DNA of 64,000 bases from CAWFSE01 sp963697565. Lineage in GTDB: Bacteria > Actinomycetota > Actinomycetes > CAVWCF01. A program made the position numbers and the translations under genes. Positions 29,036 through 37,682 of the stretch are shown here, one piece after another. The stretch is from NCBI GenBank assembly GCA_963697565.1, contig CAVOOM010000007.1, positions 124,001 to 188,000 on the forward strand, given 5' to 3'. The stretch's first letter is position 1, and every line of letters starts with the position of its first letter. Below the pieces are notes generated by a model that was given only the letters and a program-made list of their open reading frames with translations, made no database searches and had not been told where the DNA came from.

Positions 29036-29827
29036 GTGCCCGAGGTGCTGCCCTTCCTGATCGCGTTCTGCGGTGTGCTCGGCCTGCTCATCGGGTCGTT
29101 CCTCAACGTCGTGATCTGGCGGGTGCCGCGCGGCGAGTCGGTGGTGTCGCCGCCCTCGCACTGCCCCGGCTGCGACGCGCCGATCGCGCCGCGGGACAAC
29201 CTCCCGGTCGTCTCGTGGCTGCTGCTGCGCGGCCGCTGCCGGCACTGCCACGAGCCGATCAGCCCGCGCTACCCGTTCGTCGAGGCCTTGACCGGGGTGG
29301 TCTTCGCTCTGCTGGCCTGGCACTTCGGCCTCGCGTGGGACCTGCCCGCCTACCTCTACCTGGCGGCGGTCGGCATCGCCTTGGCCGCGATCGACCTCGA
29401 CACCCACCGGCTGCCCAACGTGCTCACGCTGCCGTCATACGGCGTGCTGGCGGTGCTCTTCCTGCTGCCGGCGGTGATCGACAGCCAGTGGGACGACTAC
29501 CTGCGGGCGGCGCTCGGCGGGGCCGCCCTGTTCGCCTTCTACTTCCTGCTGGTCCTGGTCTACCCCAAGGGAATGGGCTTCGGCGACGTGAAGCTCGCTG
29601 GTGTGCTCGGGATCGCGCTGGGCTGGCTGGGCTGGGGCAGCGTGATCGTGGGCGGGTTCCTGGGCTTCCTGCTGGGCGCGATCGTGGGCGGCGGGATGAT
29701 GGTCCTCGGCAAGGCGGGCCGCAAGAGCAAGATCCCGTTCGGCCCGTTCATGGTGGCGGGCGCCTTCCTGGCCGTCTTCGTCGGCCAGTCGTTCGCCGAC
29801 TGGTACCTCGGGCTGACCGGCCTGTAG
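29036..29827 (+). CDS. pilD: Prepilin peptidase / N-methyltransferase PilD
   Basis: Integral membrane aspartyl protease that removes prepilin leaders and methylates the new N-terminus. The N-terminal methylase domain has the zinc cysteines CPGC and CRHC (after LIGSFLNVVIWRVPRGES). The two catalytic aspartates lie in AIDLDTHRLPN and in GFGDVKLAG. About eight membrane helices, 263 residues, intact. The GTG at 29036 is set by an upstream TAGGGT box, implying a leaderless message from a housekeeping promoter. A basal supply of peptidase independent of FliA would fit. It processes the five prepilins encoded upstream. Confidence 0.94.
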   Translation: MPEVLPFLIAFCGVLGLLIGSFLNVVIWRVPRGESVVSPPSHCPGCDAPIAPRDNLPVVSWLLLRGRCRHCHEPISPRYPFVEALTGVVFALLAWHFGLAWDLPAYLYLAAVGIALAAIDLDTHRLPNVLTLPSYGVLAVLFLLPAVIDSQWDDYLRAALGGAALFAFYFLLVLVYPKGMGFGDVKLAGVLGIALGWLGWGSVIVGGFLGFLLGAIVGGGMMVLGKAGRKSKIPFGPFMVAGAFLAVFVGQSFADWYLGLTGL

Positions 29828-29868
29828 CGCCCCGCGTCACCCGGTTGGCCTAGCGGCCCCCGCGAACC

Positions 29869-29895
29869 CTCAAGGGCCTCGCCTTCTGCGCCGAA
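29869..29895 (+). promoter_or_regulatory. FliA-type promoter P7 (pilMNO)
   Basis: CTCAAG at 29869-29874 and GCCGAA at 29890-29895; CTCA and GCCGAA are 17 bases apart. A leader of about 65 bases precedes the pilM GTG and its GGGAGG ribosome-binding site. Confidence 0.75.
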
Positions 29896-29968
29896 TCCCT
29901 CCCTGACAAGCGCCCGACCCGGGCGCCGCATCGCGGTCGTAGGGACCGCCTCGCGGGAGGGATTCGCC

Positions 29969-31031
29969 GTGGCTGGACGGACTGCCATCGGTCTCGACAT
30001 CGGGACCTCGGGCGTCAGGGCCGCCGAGCTCGCATTCGGCAAGGGGCAGGTGACCTTGCAGCGGTTCGGCCAGGTCGCGCTGCCGGAGGGCGCCGTCCGC
30101 GACGGCGAGGTCATCAACCCCGACCTCGTGGCCGAGGCCCTCAAGCAGCTCTGGGCCCACACCAAGTTCTCGGGCAAGAAGGTCGTCATCGGGGTCGCCA
30201 ACCAGAAGGTGGTCGTCCGCCAGGTCGACCTGCCCTGGATGCCCCTGGACGAGCTGAAGAAGTCGCTCGGCTTCCAGGTGCAGGACTTCGTGCCCATGCC
30301 GGTGGAGCAGGCGGTGCTCGACTTCCATCCGCTGGAGGAGGTGGCCAACACCGCCGGCGGCCGGATGATCCGGGGCCTGCTCGTGGCCGCGTCGCGGGAC
30401 ATGGTGATGAACTCCGTGCTCGCGGTGCAGAAGGCCGGCCTGGTCCCCACCATGGTCGACCTGTCCTCGTTCGCCGTGCTGCGCTCGCTCGCCCGCCCCG
30501 ACCACCTCGGCCTCGACGGCCAGGCGGAGGCGCTGGTCGACGTGGGCGCCCGCGTCACCAACATCGTGGTCCACTCCGGCGGCGTCCCCCGCTTCATCCG
30601 CATCCTGCTGCTGGGTGGCCAAGACCTGACCGACGCGGTCGCCGAGCGCATGGGCGTTCCGCGCGAGCAGGCGGAGGCGGTCAAGCAGGAGCTCGGCGTC
30701 TCGGGCTCCGGCGCCACCCTCGACCTGCAGGCCGCGGCCGCGGGTCCTCGAGGGCTCCGTGGCGACCTTCGTCGACGAGGTCCGCGGCTCGCTCGACTAC
30801 TACATGGCCTCCAGCGGGTCCGGCCCGCTGACGCGCCTCGTGCTCACGGGCGGCGGCAGCCGGCTCAACGGCCTGGCCGAGCGCCTCGCCGCCGCGACCC
30901 GGCTGCCTGTCGAGCAGGGCAACCCCATCGCTCCGCTGCAGGTCGGCGACACCGGCCTCAGCCCCGAGCAGATCCAGTTCGTTGAGCCGCTGGCCGTCGT
31001 GCCGGTGGGCCTGGCCCTCGGAGCCGTGTGA
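29969..31031 (+). CDS. pilM: Type IV pilus assembly protein PilM (one frameshift)
   Basis: Actin-like cytosolic protein that links the PilN/PilO membrane complex to the motor. It shows the FtsA/MreB-type ATP-binding start GLDIGTSGVRAAEL, the conserved KVVIGVANQKVVVRQVDLPW, a second phosphate region (LVDVGARVTNIVVHSGG) and LTGGGSRLNGLAERL near the end. About 353 residues after correcting an extra G near 30740. The GTG at 29969 has GGGAGG 8 bases upstream. The stop overlaps the pilN start (TGATG). Confidence 0.92.
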
Positions 31032-31720
31032 TGTCTCTCCACGAAACGACCCAGACCACCGAGACCGCGGCGCCGGCGCGTCCGGCGACCGCACCGGCTC
31101 TGCCGCGGGTCAACCTGCTGCCCGTCGAGATCCAGGAGGCGGCGCGCTTCCGCAGGGTCCAGCTCGGGCTTGCCGGGCTGGTGGCCGCAGCGGTGGCGCT
31201 CGTTGCCGCGGGCTATGTGATGAGCATGGGCCAGGTGACCAGCGCCCAGGACGAGCTCGACACGTACGTGGCCCAGGGCGCGGCGCTGCAGGCCAAGGCC
31301 GATCAGTACGCCGAGGTGCCCCTGGTCTACGCCCAGGTGGCCGCAGCCGAGGCCGGACTGCAGACCGCGATGGGCCAGGAGGTCCGCTACTCCTACCTGC
31401 TCAACGACCTCAGCCTGACCATCCCAGACAAGGTGTGGGTGTCGGAGATCGTGGTGGCGCAGAACACCGCTGAGCCGACGGTGGGCGCCTTTGGCGCCAC
31501 CGGGATCGGCACGGTGACGGTCAGCGGCTCCGCGGTGGAGCACAACGACGTGGCCGGGTGGCTGGACTGGGTCGGGCAGCAGCCGGCCTACGCCGACCCC
31601 ACCTTCACCAAGTCCACCGACGACGTGGGCACCTACGCCTCCCTCACCCGCGCGTACGAGTCGAGCTTCCTGGTCACCGACCAGGCGCTCTCCAACCGCT
31701 ACACGAAGGCAGGTCAGTGA
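31031..31720 (+). CDS. pilN: Type IV pilus assembly protein PilN
   Basis: Bitopic inner-membrane alignment-complex protein. The conserved PilM-binding motif appears as RVNLLPVEIQEAARFR (about residues 26-41), followed by one membrane helix (LGLAGLVAAAVALVAAGYVM), a coiled-coil segment and a periplasmic-type ferredoxin-like domain (DKVWVSEIVV; GTVTVSGSAVEHNDVAGWLD). 229 residues, intact. It overlaps pilM and pilO by start-stop overlaps, so the three are translated together. Confidence 0.88.
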   Translation: MSLHETTQTTETAAPARPATAPALPRVNLLPVEIQEAARFRRVQLGLAGLVAAAVALVAAGYVMSMGQVTSAQDELDTYVAQGAALQAKADQYAEVPLVYAQVAAAEAGLQTAMGQEVRYSYLLNDLSLTIPDKVWVSEIVVAQNTAEPTVGAFGATGIGTVTVSGSAVEHNDVAGWLDWVGQQPAYADPTFTKSTDDVGTYASLTRAYESSFLVTDQALSNRYTKAGQ

Positions 31721-32472
31721 TGAGCCGCTCCCGCACCTGGACGGTGGGCGCAGCGTTGCTCGCCCTCGCGGTGCTCGCCGCAGGCTGGTTCGCCCTGATC
31801 GGGCCCAAGCGCGCCGAGGCCGCCGATCTGCAGACCCAGGCCGTCGAGCAGCAGGAGGCCAACGCCCGCCTGCAGAGCAAGATCAAGCTGCTCCAGGCGC
31901 AGGCGGCAGACCTGCCCGCGCAGCAGGCCAAGCTGGCCGAGATCCGCACCCGGATCCCGGAGAGCCCGGCTCTGCCGGCCCTGGTCCGCTCGCTCACCGA
32001 CCTGGCCCAGCGCGCCGGGGTGGAGGTCTACTCCCTGGAGCCGGCCGCGATCGAGCCGGTCGAGGCGGCAGCCGCGACCACCCAGACGCCCACCGCCGCG
32101 GACACCCCGGCTGCGGCCGAGGGCTCGTCCGAGGACGCAGCGGCCCCGGCGCCCAAGCCGGCAGCCGCCCCGGTGAGCACGCTCACCGCCCAACCGGTCA
32201 CCGTGATCGTCGTCGGCAGCTACTTCGGGGTCGAGCAGTTCCTCAACCTCGCCGAGGACCTCCAGCGCTCCTTCCTGGTGACCGGGCTGACCCTCCGCGC
32301 AGCCGAAAGCGACGAGGTCGAATCAGCCCAACTCGGCCGGCTCAAGGGCTCGACGGTCCCGCTGCGCGCGGCGACCTTCAACGCCCGCGTGTTCTACGAG
32401 CCGGCTGCCGCCGCGGCGGCGCCCACCCAGCCCGTCGCCCAGCCGGCCGCCCCCGCGGCTCCGGCCCAGTAG
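31720..32472 (+). CDS. pilO: Type IV pilus assembly protein PilO
   Basis: Partner of PilN. One N-terminal helix (VGAALLALAVLAAGWFALIG), a coiled coil (about 30-75, AVEQQEANARLQSKIKLLQA), then PALPALVRSLTDLAQRAGVE and the C-terminal domain (VGSYFGVEQFLNLAEDLQRS), typical of PilO. A Pro/Ala-rich insert sits around residues 115-150 and another tail at the C-terminus. 250 residues, intact. Confidence 0.88.
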   Translation: MSRSRTWTVGAALLALAVLAAGWFALIGPKRAEAADLQTQAVEQQEANARLQSKIKLLQAQAADLPAQQAKLAEIRTRIPESPALPALVRSLTDLAQRAGVEVYSLEPAAIEPVEAAAATTQTPTAADTPAAAEGSSEDAAAPAPKPAAAPVSTLTAQPVTVIVVGSYFGVEQFLNLAEDLQRSFLVTGLTLRAAESDEVESAQLGRLKGSTVPLRAATFNARVFYEPAAAAAAPTQPVAQPAAPAAPAQ

Positions 32473-32481
32473 GAGGATCCG

Positions 32482-33129
32482 ATGTCGCAGAACACGCTCC
32501 CGCCGTCGGGCGGGGTCGGGCTGGCCGAGCCGGAGGCCGTCGAGGCCCCCGCCGAGGACTCCTCCGGCGGCAACCGCAAGGTCCTGCTGTTCCTCGTCGC
32601 CGGCCTGCTGCTCGTGGGCGCGTTGGCCGCGTGGTTCCTGGTCTTCTCCGGCGGCAGCGCCGAGGACGAGTCCCTCGCGCTGCCGGTGAAGAAGCCGGCC
32701 GCACCTGCTCCGGCTGACCCCGCGGCGCCTCCGGCGCCCGAGGCAGTCCCCGCACCGCCGCCCACGTTCAACAGCGCCACCGGGCGGGATCCCTTCACGC
32801 CGCTGGTCAAGACCGCCGAGGAGGCCGCCGCCGAGGCGGCCAAGGCGGCCGAGGCCAAGGCGGCGTCCACGTCCGGTTCGACCGCGGTCGACGCCAACGG
32901 CCAGCCCGTCGGTTCCGGCACCACCCTCGCGGTGGTTCAGGTCGAGGACTCCGGGGCCTGGGTGACCGCCACCGTGGACGGCGTGGCCTTCAACACGCTG
33001 CCCGCGGGCGCGCCCTTCGGGCAGTTCTTCCAGGTGTACTCGATCTTCGCGCCCACCTGCGCCGGCTTCCTCTACGGCGACGAGAACGTCGTCGTCTGCG
33101 AGGGCAAGTCGGTCACCCTCTCCCAGTAG
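32482..33129 (+). CDS. Membrane-anchored pilus accessory protein (PilP position)
   Basis: Not confidently assignable. A 35-residue cytosolic tail, one membrane helix (VLLFLVAGLLLVGALAAWFLV), a Pro/Ala linker, the short motif SATGRDPFTPLV and a C-terminal beta-rich domain with two cysteines (APTCAGF, VVVCEGK). The phrase RDPFxPL and the place after pilO recall PilP, which links to an outer-membrane secretin in Gram-negatives. No secretin is seen here, as expected for an actinobacterium. Start ATG 32482 has a near-perfect AGGAGG. A strong terminator follows, so this ends the pilus locus. Confidence 0.75.
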   Translation: MSQNTLPPSGGVGLAEPEAVEAPAEDSSGGNRKVLLFLVAGLLLVGALAAWFLVFSGGSAEDESLALPVKKPAAPAPADPAAPPAPEAVPAPPPTFNSATGRDPFTPLVKTAEEAAAEAAKAAEAKAASTSGSTAVDANGQPVGSGTTLAVVQVEDSGAWVTATVDGVAFNTLPAGAPFGQFFQVYSIFAPTCAGFLYGDENVVVCEGKSVTLSQ

Positions 33130-33163
33130 CCCGCCGGATTCGGCCGCCCGGCCGACTGGACCT

Positions 33164-33208
33164 CGAAGGCCCGTCCCGCCCGCGATCAGCGGGCAGGGCG
33201 GGCCTTCG
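33164..33208 (+). terminator. Terminator at the end of the pilus locus
   Basis: Twenty-bp stem with one G-T pair and one mismatch and a 5-base loop. It separates the pilus genes from aroC. Confidence 0.82.
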
Positions 33209-33296
33209 GCCGTGCCCGAACCGTGGGAGGATCCCGCGGGGCGCCCCGTTGCGCCCGCAGGTGATGGCGAAGGTCGACGACGAGGAGCCCGTACCC

Positions 33297-34487
33297 ATGC
33301 TGCGCTGGCTGACCGCAGGCGAGTCGCACGGGCCCGCGTTGGTGGCGATCCTGGAGGGGCTGCCGGCCGGAGTCGAGGTCACCTCCGACGACCTCGCCGA
33401 TGAGCTCGCCCGCCGCCGGCTCGGTTTCGGCCGCGGCGCCCGGATGGCCTTCGAGCGCGACGACGTGGAGTTCCTCGGGGGCGTCCGGCACGGCCGCTCG
33501 CAGGGCGGCCCGGTCGCGCTCCGCGTCGGCAACACCGAGTGGCCCAAGTGGGAGACCGTGATGGCCCCGGACCCGGTCGACGCCGACGTCCTCGCCGGGC
33601 AGGCGCGCAACGCGCCGCTCACCCGGCCGCGCCCCGGCCACGCCGACCTCGTCGGCATGCAGAAGTACGGCTTCGACGACGCGCGGCCCATCCTCGAGCG
33701 GGCGAGCGCCCGCGAGACCGCGGCGAGGGTCGCCCTGGGCGCGGTGGCCAAGGCCTTCCTGCGCCAGGCGGCCGGCGTCGACGTGGTCAGCCACGTGGTC
33801 TCCCTCGGCGAGGCCGAGGCCCCGGACGGCGTCGTGCCCGGCCCGGCCGACCTGCCCGCCGTGGACGCCGACCCGGTCCGCTGCCTCGACCCGGCCGCCA
33901 GCGCCGCGATGGTCGCCGAGGTCGAGTCGGCCCGCAAGGACGGCGACACCCTCGGCGGCGTCGTCGAGGTGCTCGCGTACGGCCTGCCGCCCGGCCTCGG
34001 CAGCCACGTGCACTGGGACCGCCGCCTCGACGCGCGCCTGGCCGCCGGGCTGATGGGCATCCAGGCGATCAAGGGGGTCGAGGTCGGCGACGGGTTCCGC
34101 ACCGCCCGGCGCCGCGGCTCCGAGGCCCACGACGAGATCGAGTCCGGGCCGGACGGCCTGCGCCGCCGCACCGGCCGCGCGGGCGGCACCGAGGGCGGGA
34201 TGTCGACCGGCGACCCGCTGCGGGTGCGAGCCGCGATGAAGCCGATCTCGACGGTTCCCCGCGCCCTGGACACCGTCGACGTCGCCACCGGCGAGCCGGC
34301 CAAGGCGATCAACCAGCGCTCCGACGTGTGCGCGGTGCCGGCCGCGGGCGTCGTCGCCGAGGCGATGGTGGCGCTGGTGCTGGCCGACGCCCTGGTGGAG
34401 AAGTTCGGCGGGGACTCCGTGGCCGAGACCCGCCGCAACGTGGCGGGTTACCTCGAGCACCTCAACGACCACCTCGAGGTGCGCTGA
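33297..34487 (+). CDS. aroC: Chorismate synthase
   Basis: FMN-dependent conversion of 5-enolpyruvylshikimate-3-phosphate to chorismate. The start MLRWLTAGESHG is the usual N-terminus and fixes ATG 33297, with GAGGAG about 10 bases upstream. Further signatures are RRRLGFGRGARM, RPGHADLVGMQKYGFDD, RASARETAARVA, GGVVEVLAYGLPPGLGSH and RAGGTEGGMSTGDPLRVRAA. 396 residues, intact. First gene of aroC-aroK-aroB-aroQ. Confidence 0.95.
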   Translation: MLRWLTAGESHGPALVAILEGLPAGVEVTSDDLADELARRRLGFGRGARMAFERDDVEFLGGVRHGRSQGGPVALRVGNTEWPKWETVMAPDPVDADVLAGQARNAPLTRPRPGHADLVGMQKYGFDDARPILERASARETAARVALGAVAKAFLRQAAGVDVVSHVVSLGEAEAPDGVVPGPADLPAVDADPVRCLDPAASAAMVAEVESARKDGDTLGGVVEVLAYGLPPGLGSHVHWDRRLDARLAAGLMGIQAIKGVEVGDGFRTARRRGSEAHDEIESGPDGLRRRTGRAGGTEGGMSTGDPLRVRAAMKPISTVPRALDTVDVATGEPAKAINQRSDVCAVPAAGVVAEAMVALVLADALVEKFGGDSVAETRRNVAGYLEHLNDHLEVR

Positions 34488-34488
34488 C

Positions 34489-35004
34489 GTGCCGCCTCGC
34501 GTGGTGCTGGTCGGCCCTCCGGGGTCGGGCAAGAGCGCCGTCGGACGCCGGCTGGCCGAGCGCCTGGGGCTGCCCTTCCGCGACACCGACTCCGACGTCG
34601 AGGCCGACCAGGGCCGGTCGATCGCGGACATCTTCGTCGACGACGGCGAGGCGGCCTTCCGGGCCCTGGAGTCGGCGGCCGTGGCCGCGGCCCTCGCCGA
34701 CCACGGGGGGGTGCTGGCGTTGGGCGGGGGAGCGGTCCTCGACCCGCAGACCCGGCTGCTGCTGCGCGGGCTCCCGGTCGTCTACCTCGAGGTCTCCATC
34801 GCCGACGCGGCCAAGCGGATCGGGCTCAACCGCGACCGCCCCCTGCTCGTCGGCAACCCGAGGGGGCAGTGGATCCGCTTGATGGACGACCGCCGGGGGT
34901 TGTACGAGGAGGTCGCCACCGTCACCGTCTCCACCGACGGCGTGACCGCGGACGAGGCGGCCGATCGCGTGCTGGCCGCCCTCGGCGCAGGGGCGCCGCG
35001 ATGA
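34489..35004 (+). CDS. aroK: Shikimate kinase
   Basis: ATP-dependent phosphorylation of shikimate. P-loop GPPGSGKSAVGRRLAE, the shikimate-binding DTDSDVEADQGRSI and GEAAFRALE, GGGAVLDPQTR, and the lid arginine region (NRDRPLL). 171 residues, intact. GTG start 1 base after aroC; the stop overlaps the aroB ATG (ATGA). Confidence 0.94.
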   Translation: MPPRVVLVGPPGSGKSAVGRRLAERLGLPFRDTDSDVEADQGRSIADIFVDDGEAAFRALESAAVAAALADHGGVLALGGGAVLDPQTRLLLRGLPVVYLEVSIADAAKRIGLNRDRPLLVGNPRGQWIRLMDDRRGLYEEVATVTVSTDGVTADEAADRVLAALGAGAPR

Positions 35005-36131
35005 GCGTCCGGGTCGAGGCGGATGGCCGGCCGACCCGCATCGCCGTCGGCGGCGAATCCCCGTACGAGGTGGTGGTGGGCCGCGGGCTGCTCGGTGAGC
35101 TCGGCGCGATGCTCGGCGGATCGCACCGCACGCAGCGGGTGGCCGTCGTGCACCCGCGGGCGCTGCGCTCCACTGCCGAGGCCGTGCGCGAGGACCTCGC
35201 CGATGAGGGCTTCGAGGCGCTCACCGCGGAGGTCCCGGACGGGGAGGAGGCCAAGACCAGCGAGGTGGCGGCCTTCCTCTGGCAGGTGCTCGGCCAGGCG
35301 GGGTTCACCCGCAGCGACGCGGTGGTCTCGGTCGGCGGCGGGGCCACCACGGACCTCGCCGGCTTCGCGGCGGCCACCTGGTTGCGCGGCGTGCGCGTGG
35401 TCCACGTGCCGACCACCCTGCTCGCGATGGTCGACGCGGCGGTCGGCGGCAAGACCGGGATCAACACCGCCGAGGGCAAGAACCTGGTCGGCTCCTTCCA
35501 CCCGCCCGCGGGCGTGCTGTGCGATCTCGCCGCGCTGGACACCCTGCCCCGCCACGAGCTGGTCAGCGGGATGGCCGAGGTCGTCAAGGGCGGCTTCATC
35601 GCCGACCCGGGCATCCTCGACCTCATCGAGGCCGACCCCGAGGACGCGCTGCGCCCAGACGGCGCCCGCCTGCGGGAGCTCGTCGAGCGCAAGATCCAGG
35701 TCAAGGCCGACATCGTCGCGGGCGACCTCCGTGAGGGCGTGGCCGCCGGCACCGCCGGGGCCGTGAGCCGAGAGGTCCTCAACTACGGCCACACCCTCGG
35801 CCACGCGATCGAGCACGTCGAGCGCTACCAGTGGCGGCACGGCGCGGCCATCTCGATCGGCATGGTCTACGTGGCCGAGCTGGCCCGGTTGGCCGGGCGC
35901 CTCGATGACGCGACGGTCGACCGCCACCGCGCGGTGCTGGAGTCGCTGGGGCTGCCGGTGGCCTACCGCGGTGACCGCTGGCCGCAGCTGCTCGACGCCA
36001 TGCGCATCGACAAGAAGTCCCGAGGTGACCGGTTGCGGTTCGTGGTGCTCGACGGACTGGCCCGACCCACCATCATGGACTCGCCCGACCCGGCCCTGCT
36101 CGTCGCCGCCTACGCGGAGGTCAGCGCATGA
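35001..36131 (+). CDS. aroB: 3-dehydroquinate synthase
   Basis: NAD- and zinc-dependent cyclisation of DAHP to 3-dehydroquinate. NAD-binding region SVGGGATTDLAGFAAATWLRG, PTTLLAMVDAAVGGKTGIN, EGKNLVGSFHPP, the metal ligands in GMAEVVKGGF and in LNYGHTLGHAIEH, and DKKSRGDRLRFV. 376 residues, intact. It overlaps aroK upstream and aroQ downstream by 4 bases each. Confidence 0.95.
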   Translation: MSVRVEADGRPTRIAVGGESPYEVVVGRGLLGELGAMLGGSHRTQRVAVVHPRALRSTAEAVREDLADEGFEALTAEVPDGEEAKTSEVAAFLWQVLGQAGFTRSDAVVSVGGGATTDLAGFAAATWLRGVRVVHVPTTLLAMVDAAVGGKTGINTAEGKNLVGSFHPPAGVLCDLAALDTLPRHELVSGMAEVVKGGFIADPGILDLIEADPEDALRPDGARLRELVERKIQVKADIVAGDLREGVAAGTAGAVSREVLNYGHTLGHAIEHVERYQWRHGAAISIGMVYVAELARLAGRLDDATVDRHRAVLESLGLPVAYRGDRWPQLLDAMRIDKKSRGDRLRFVVLDGLARPTIMDSPDPALLVAAYAEVSA

Positions 36132-36565
36132 CGCGCGTGCTCGTGCTCAACGGTCCCAACCTCGGCCGCCTCGGCAGCCGCGAGCCGGAGGTCTACGGCA
36201 GCCAGACGCATGAGGAGCTCGCCCGCCTCTGCCGCGACCAGGGTTCGGCCCTCGGCTTGGAGGTCGAGGTGCGCCAGACCGACGACGAGGCGGTGCTGGT
36301 CGGCTGGCTGCACGAGGCGGCCGACCAGTCCCTCCCGGTGGTGCTCAACGCCGCGGCCTTCACGCACTACTCGTACGCGCTGCGCGACGCCTGCGCGCAG
36401 CTCACCGCGCCGCTGATCGAGGTGCACCTGTCCAACCCGCACGCCCGCGAGGAGTTCCGCCATCTCTCGGTGATCTCCGCGGTGGCGACCGGCGTGATCG
36501 CCGGATTCGGGGCCGACTCGTACGTCCTCGCGCTGCAAGCGCTGGCCGCGCGCACCCCGGCGTAG
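36128..36565 (+). CDS. aroQ: Type II 3-dehydroquinate dehydratase
   Basis: Reversible dehydration of 3-dehydroquinate to 3-dehydroshikimate. Typical type II motifs are LNGPNLGRLGSREPEVYG, NAAAFTHYSYALRDA (catalytic loop region) and IEVHLSNPHAREEFRHLS. 145 residues, intact. With aroE, aroC, aroK and aroB the window supplies every shikimate step from DAHP cyclisation to chorismate except aroA. Confidence 0.94.
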   Translation: MTRVLVLNGPNLGRLGSREPEVYGSQTHEELARLCRDQGSALGLEVEVRQTDDEAVLVGWLHEAADQSLPVVLNAAAFTHYSYALRDACAQLTAPLIEVHLSNPHAREEFRHLSVISAVATGVIAGFGADSYVLALQALAARTPA

Positions 36566-36573
36566 GCGGCGAC

Positions 36574-37646
36574 ATGCCCGCACTGCAGGAGCCGCGCAGG
36601 GAGCGCCTCCGCGGCGTCCTGGCCGAGCACGGGCTGGACGCCGCACTGGTCACCTCGCTGGTCAACGTGCGCTACCTCACCGGCTTCACCGGCTCGAATG
36701 CCGCGCTGCTTGTCACCCAGGACTCCGCGGTGCTGGCCACCGACGGCCGCTACATCACGCAGTCGGCGCAGCAGAGCGGCGACCTCGAGCGCGTCATCGA
36801 CCGGCAGTGCGCCCAGGCGCTGCTCGCGCGGGCCAGCGGCCGGGTGGGGTTCGAGGCCCACATCGTGACGCGTGGCCGAGCACGCCACCCTGGTCGAGCT
36901 CGCCCCGGCCGGCGCCGACCTCATCGACCTGGGCGGCGCGGTCGAGCGGCTGCGCCGGGTCAAGGACGAGACCGAGATCGCGCACCTGCGTGAGGCGTGC
37001 GCGATCGGCGACCGCGCGCTCGCCCGGCTGCTGCCGGAGCTGAGGCCCGGCCTGACCGAGCGGCAGATCGCGCGGCGGCTCGAGGCGCTCATGTACGACG
37101 AGGGGGCGCACGCGCTGTCGTTCGAGACCATCGTGGCCGGCGGCCCGAACAGCGCGGTGCCCCACCACGAGCCCGGCGACCGCCCGCTGGAGGCAGGCGA
37201 CTTCCTCAAGTGCGACTTCGGCGCCGCCTACGAGGGCTACCACGCGGACATGACCCGCACGCTCGTCGTCGGGGCCGAGCCGGCGGGCTGGCAGCGCGAC
37301 CTCTACGACCTGGTGCGCGCGAGCGCAGCGGGCCGGGCGGCACGCGCTCGCGCCGGGCGCCTCGCTGCCCGAGGTCGACGGAGCCGCCCGTTCGGTGATC
37401 GAGGCGGCCGGCTACGGCGAGGCCTTCTCGCACGGCCTGGGGCACGGAGTGGGGCTGGAGATCCACGAGGCCCCGCTCATCGGGTACGCCGCGACGGGTA
37501 CCCTGGACGCCAGCACGCCGGTGACCGTCGAGCCGGGGGTCTACCTCCCGGGCCGTGGCGGGGTGCGCATCGAGGACACCCTCGTCGTGCGCCCGCAGGG
37601 ACCGGAGCTGCTGACCACCTCCACCAAGGAGCTGCTCGTCGTCTGA
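36574..37646 (+). CDS. pepP: Xaa-Pro aminopeptidase, M24B family (two frameshifts)
   Basis: Metal-dependent removal of N-terminal residues before proline. The creatinase-like N-terminal domain (YLTGFTGSNAALLV) precedes the pita-bread catalytic domain. Metal ligands are the two Asp in CDFGAAYEGYHADMTRT, the His in HGLGHGVGLEIHEAP, and the Glu in TVEPGVYLPG and RIEDTLVV. The frame changes near 36870 and 37345; corrected length is about 357 residues. Its position directly before efp is standard in Actinomycetota. Confidence 0.92.
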
Positions 37647-37682
37647 CGGGCGCCGCCGCACGCCAAGCAGGAGAGCCAAGCC

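Noticed and set aside
32482..33129. Calling the last pilus gene pilP outright
   Set aside because: Only the RDPFxPL-like phrase and the position support it; there is no lipobox and no secretin partner.
33129..33297. FliA-type promoter before aroC
   Set aside because: No CTCA/GCCGA pair at the right spacing; a terminator isolates aroC from the pilus genes.
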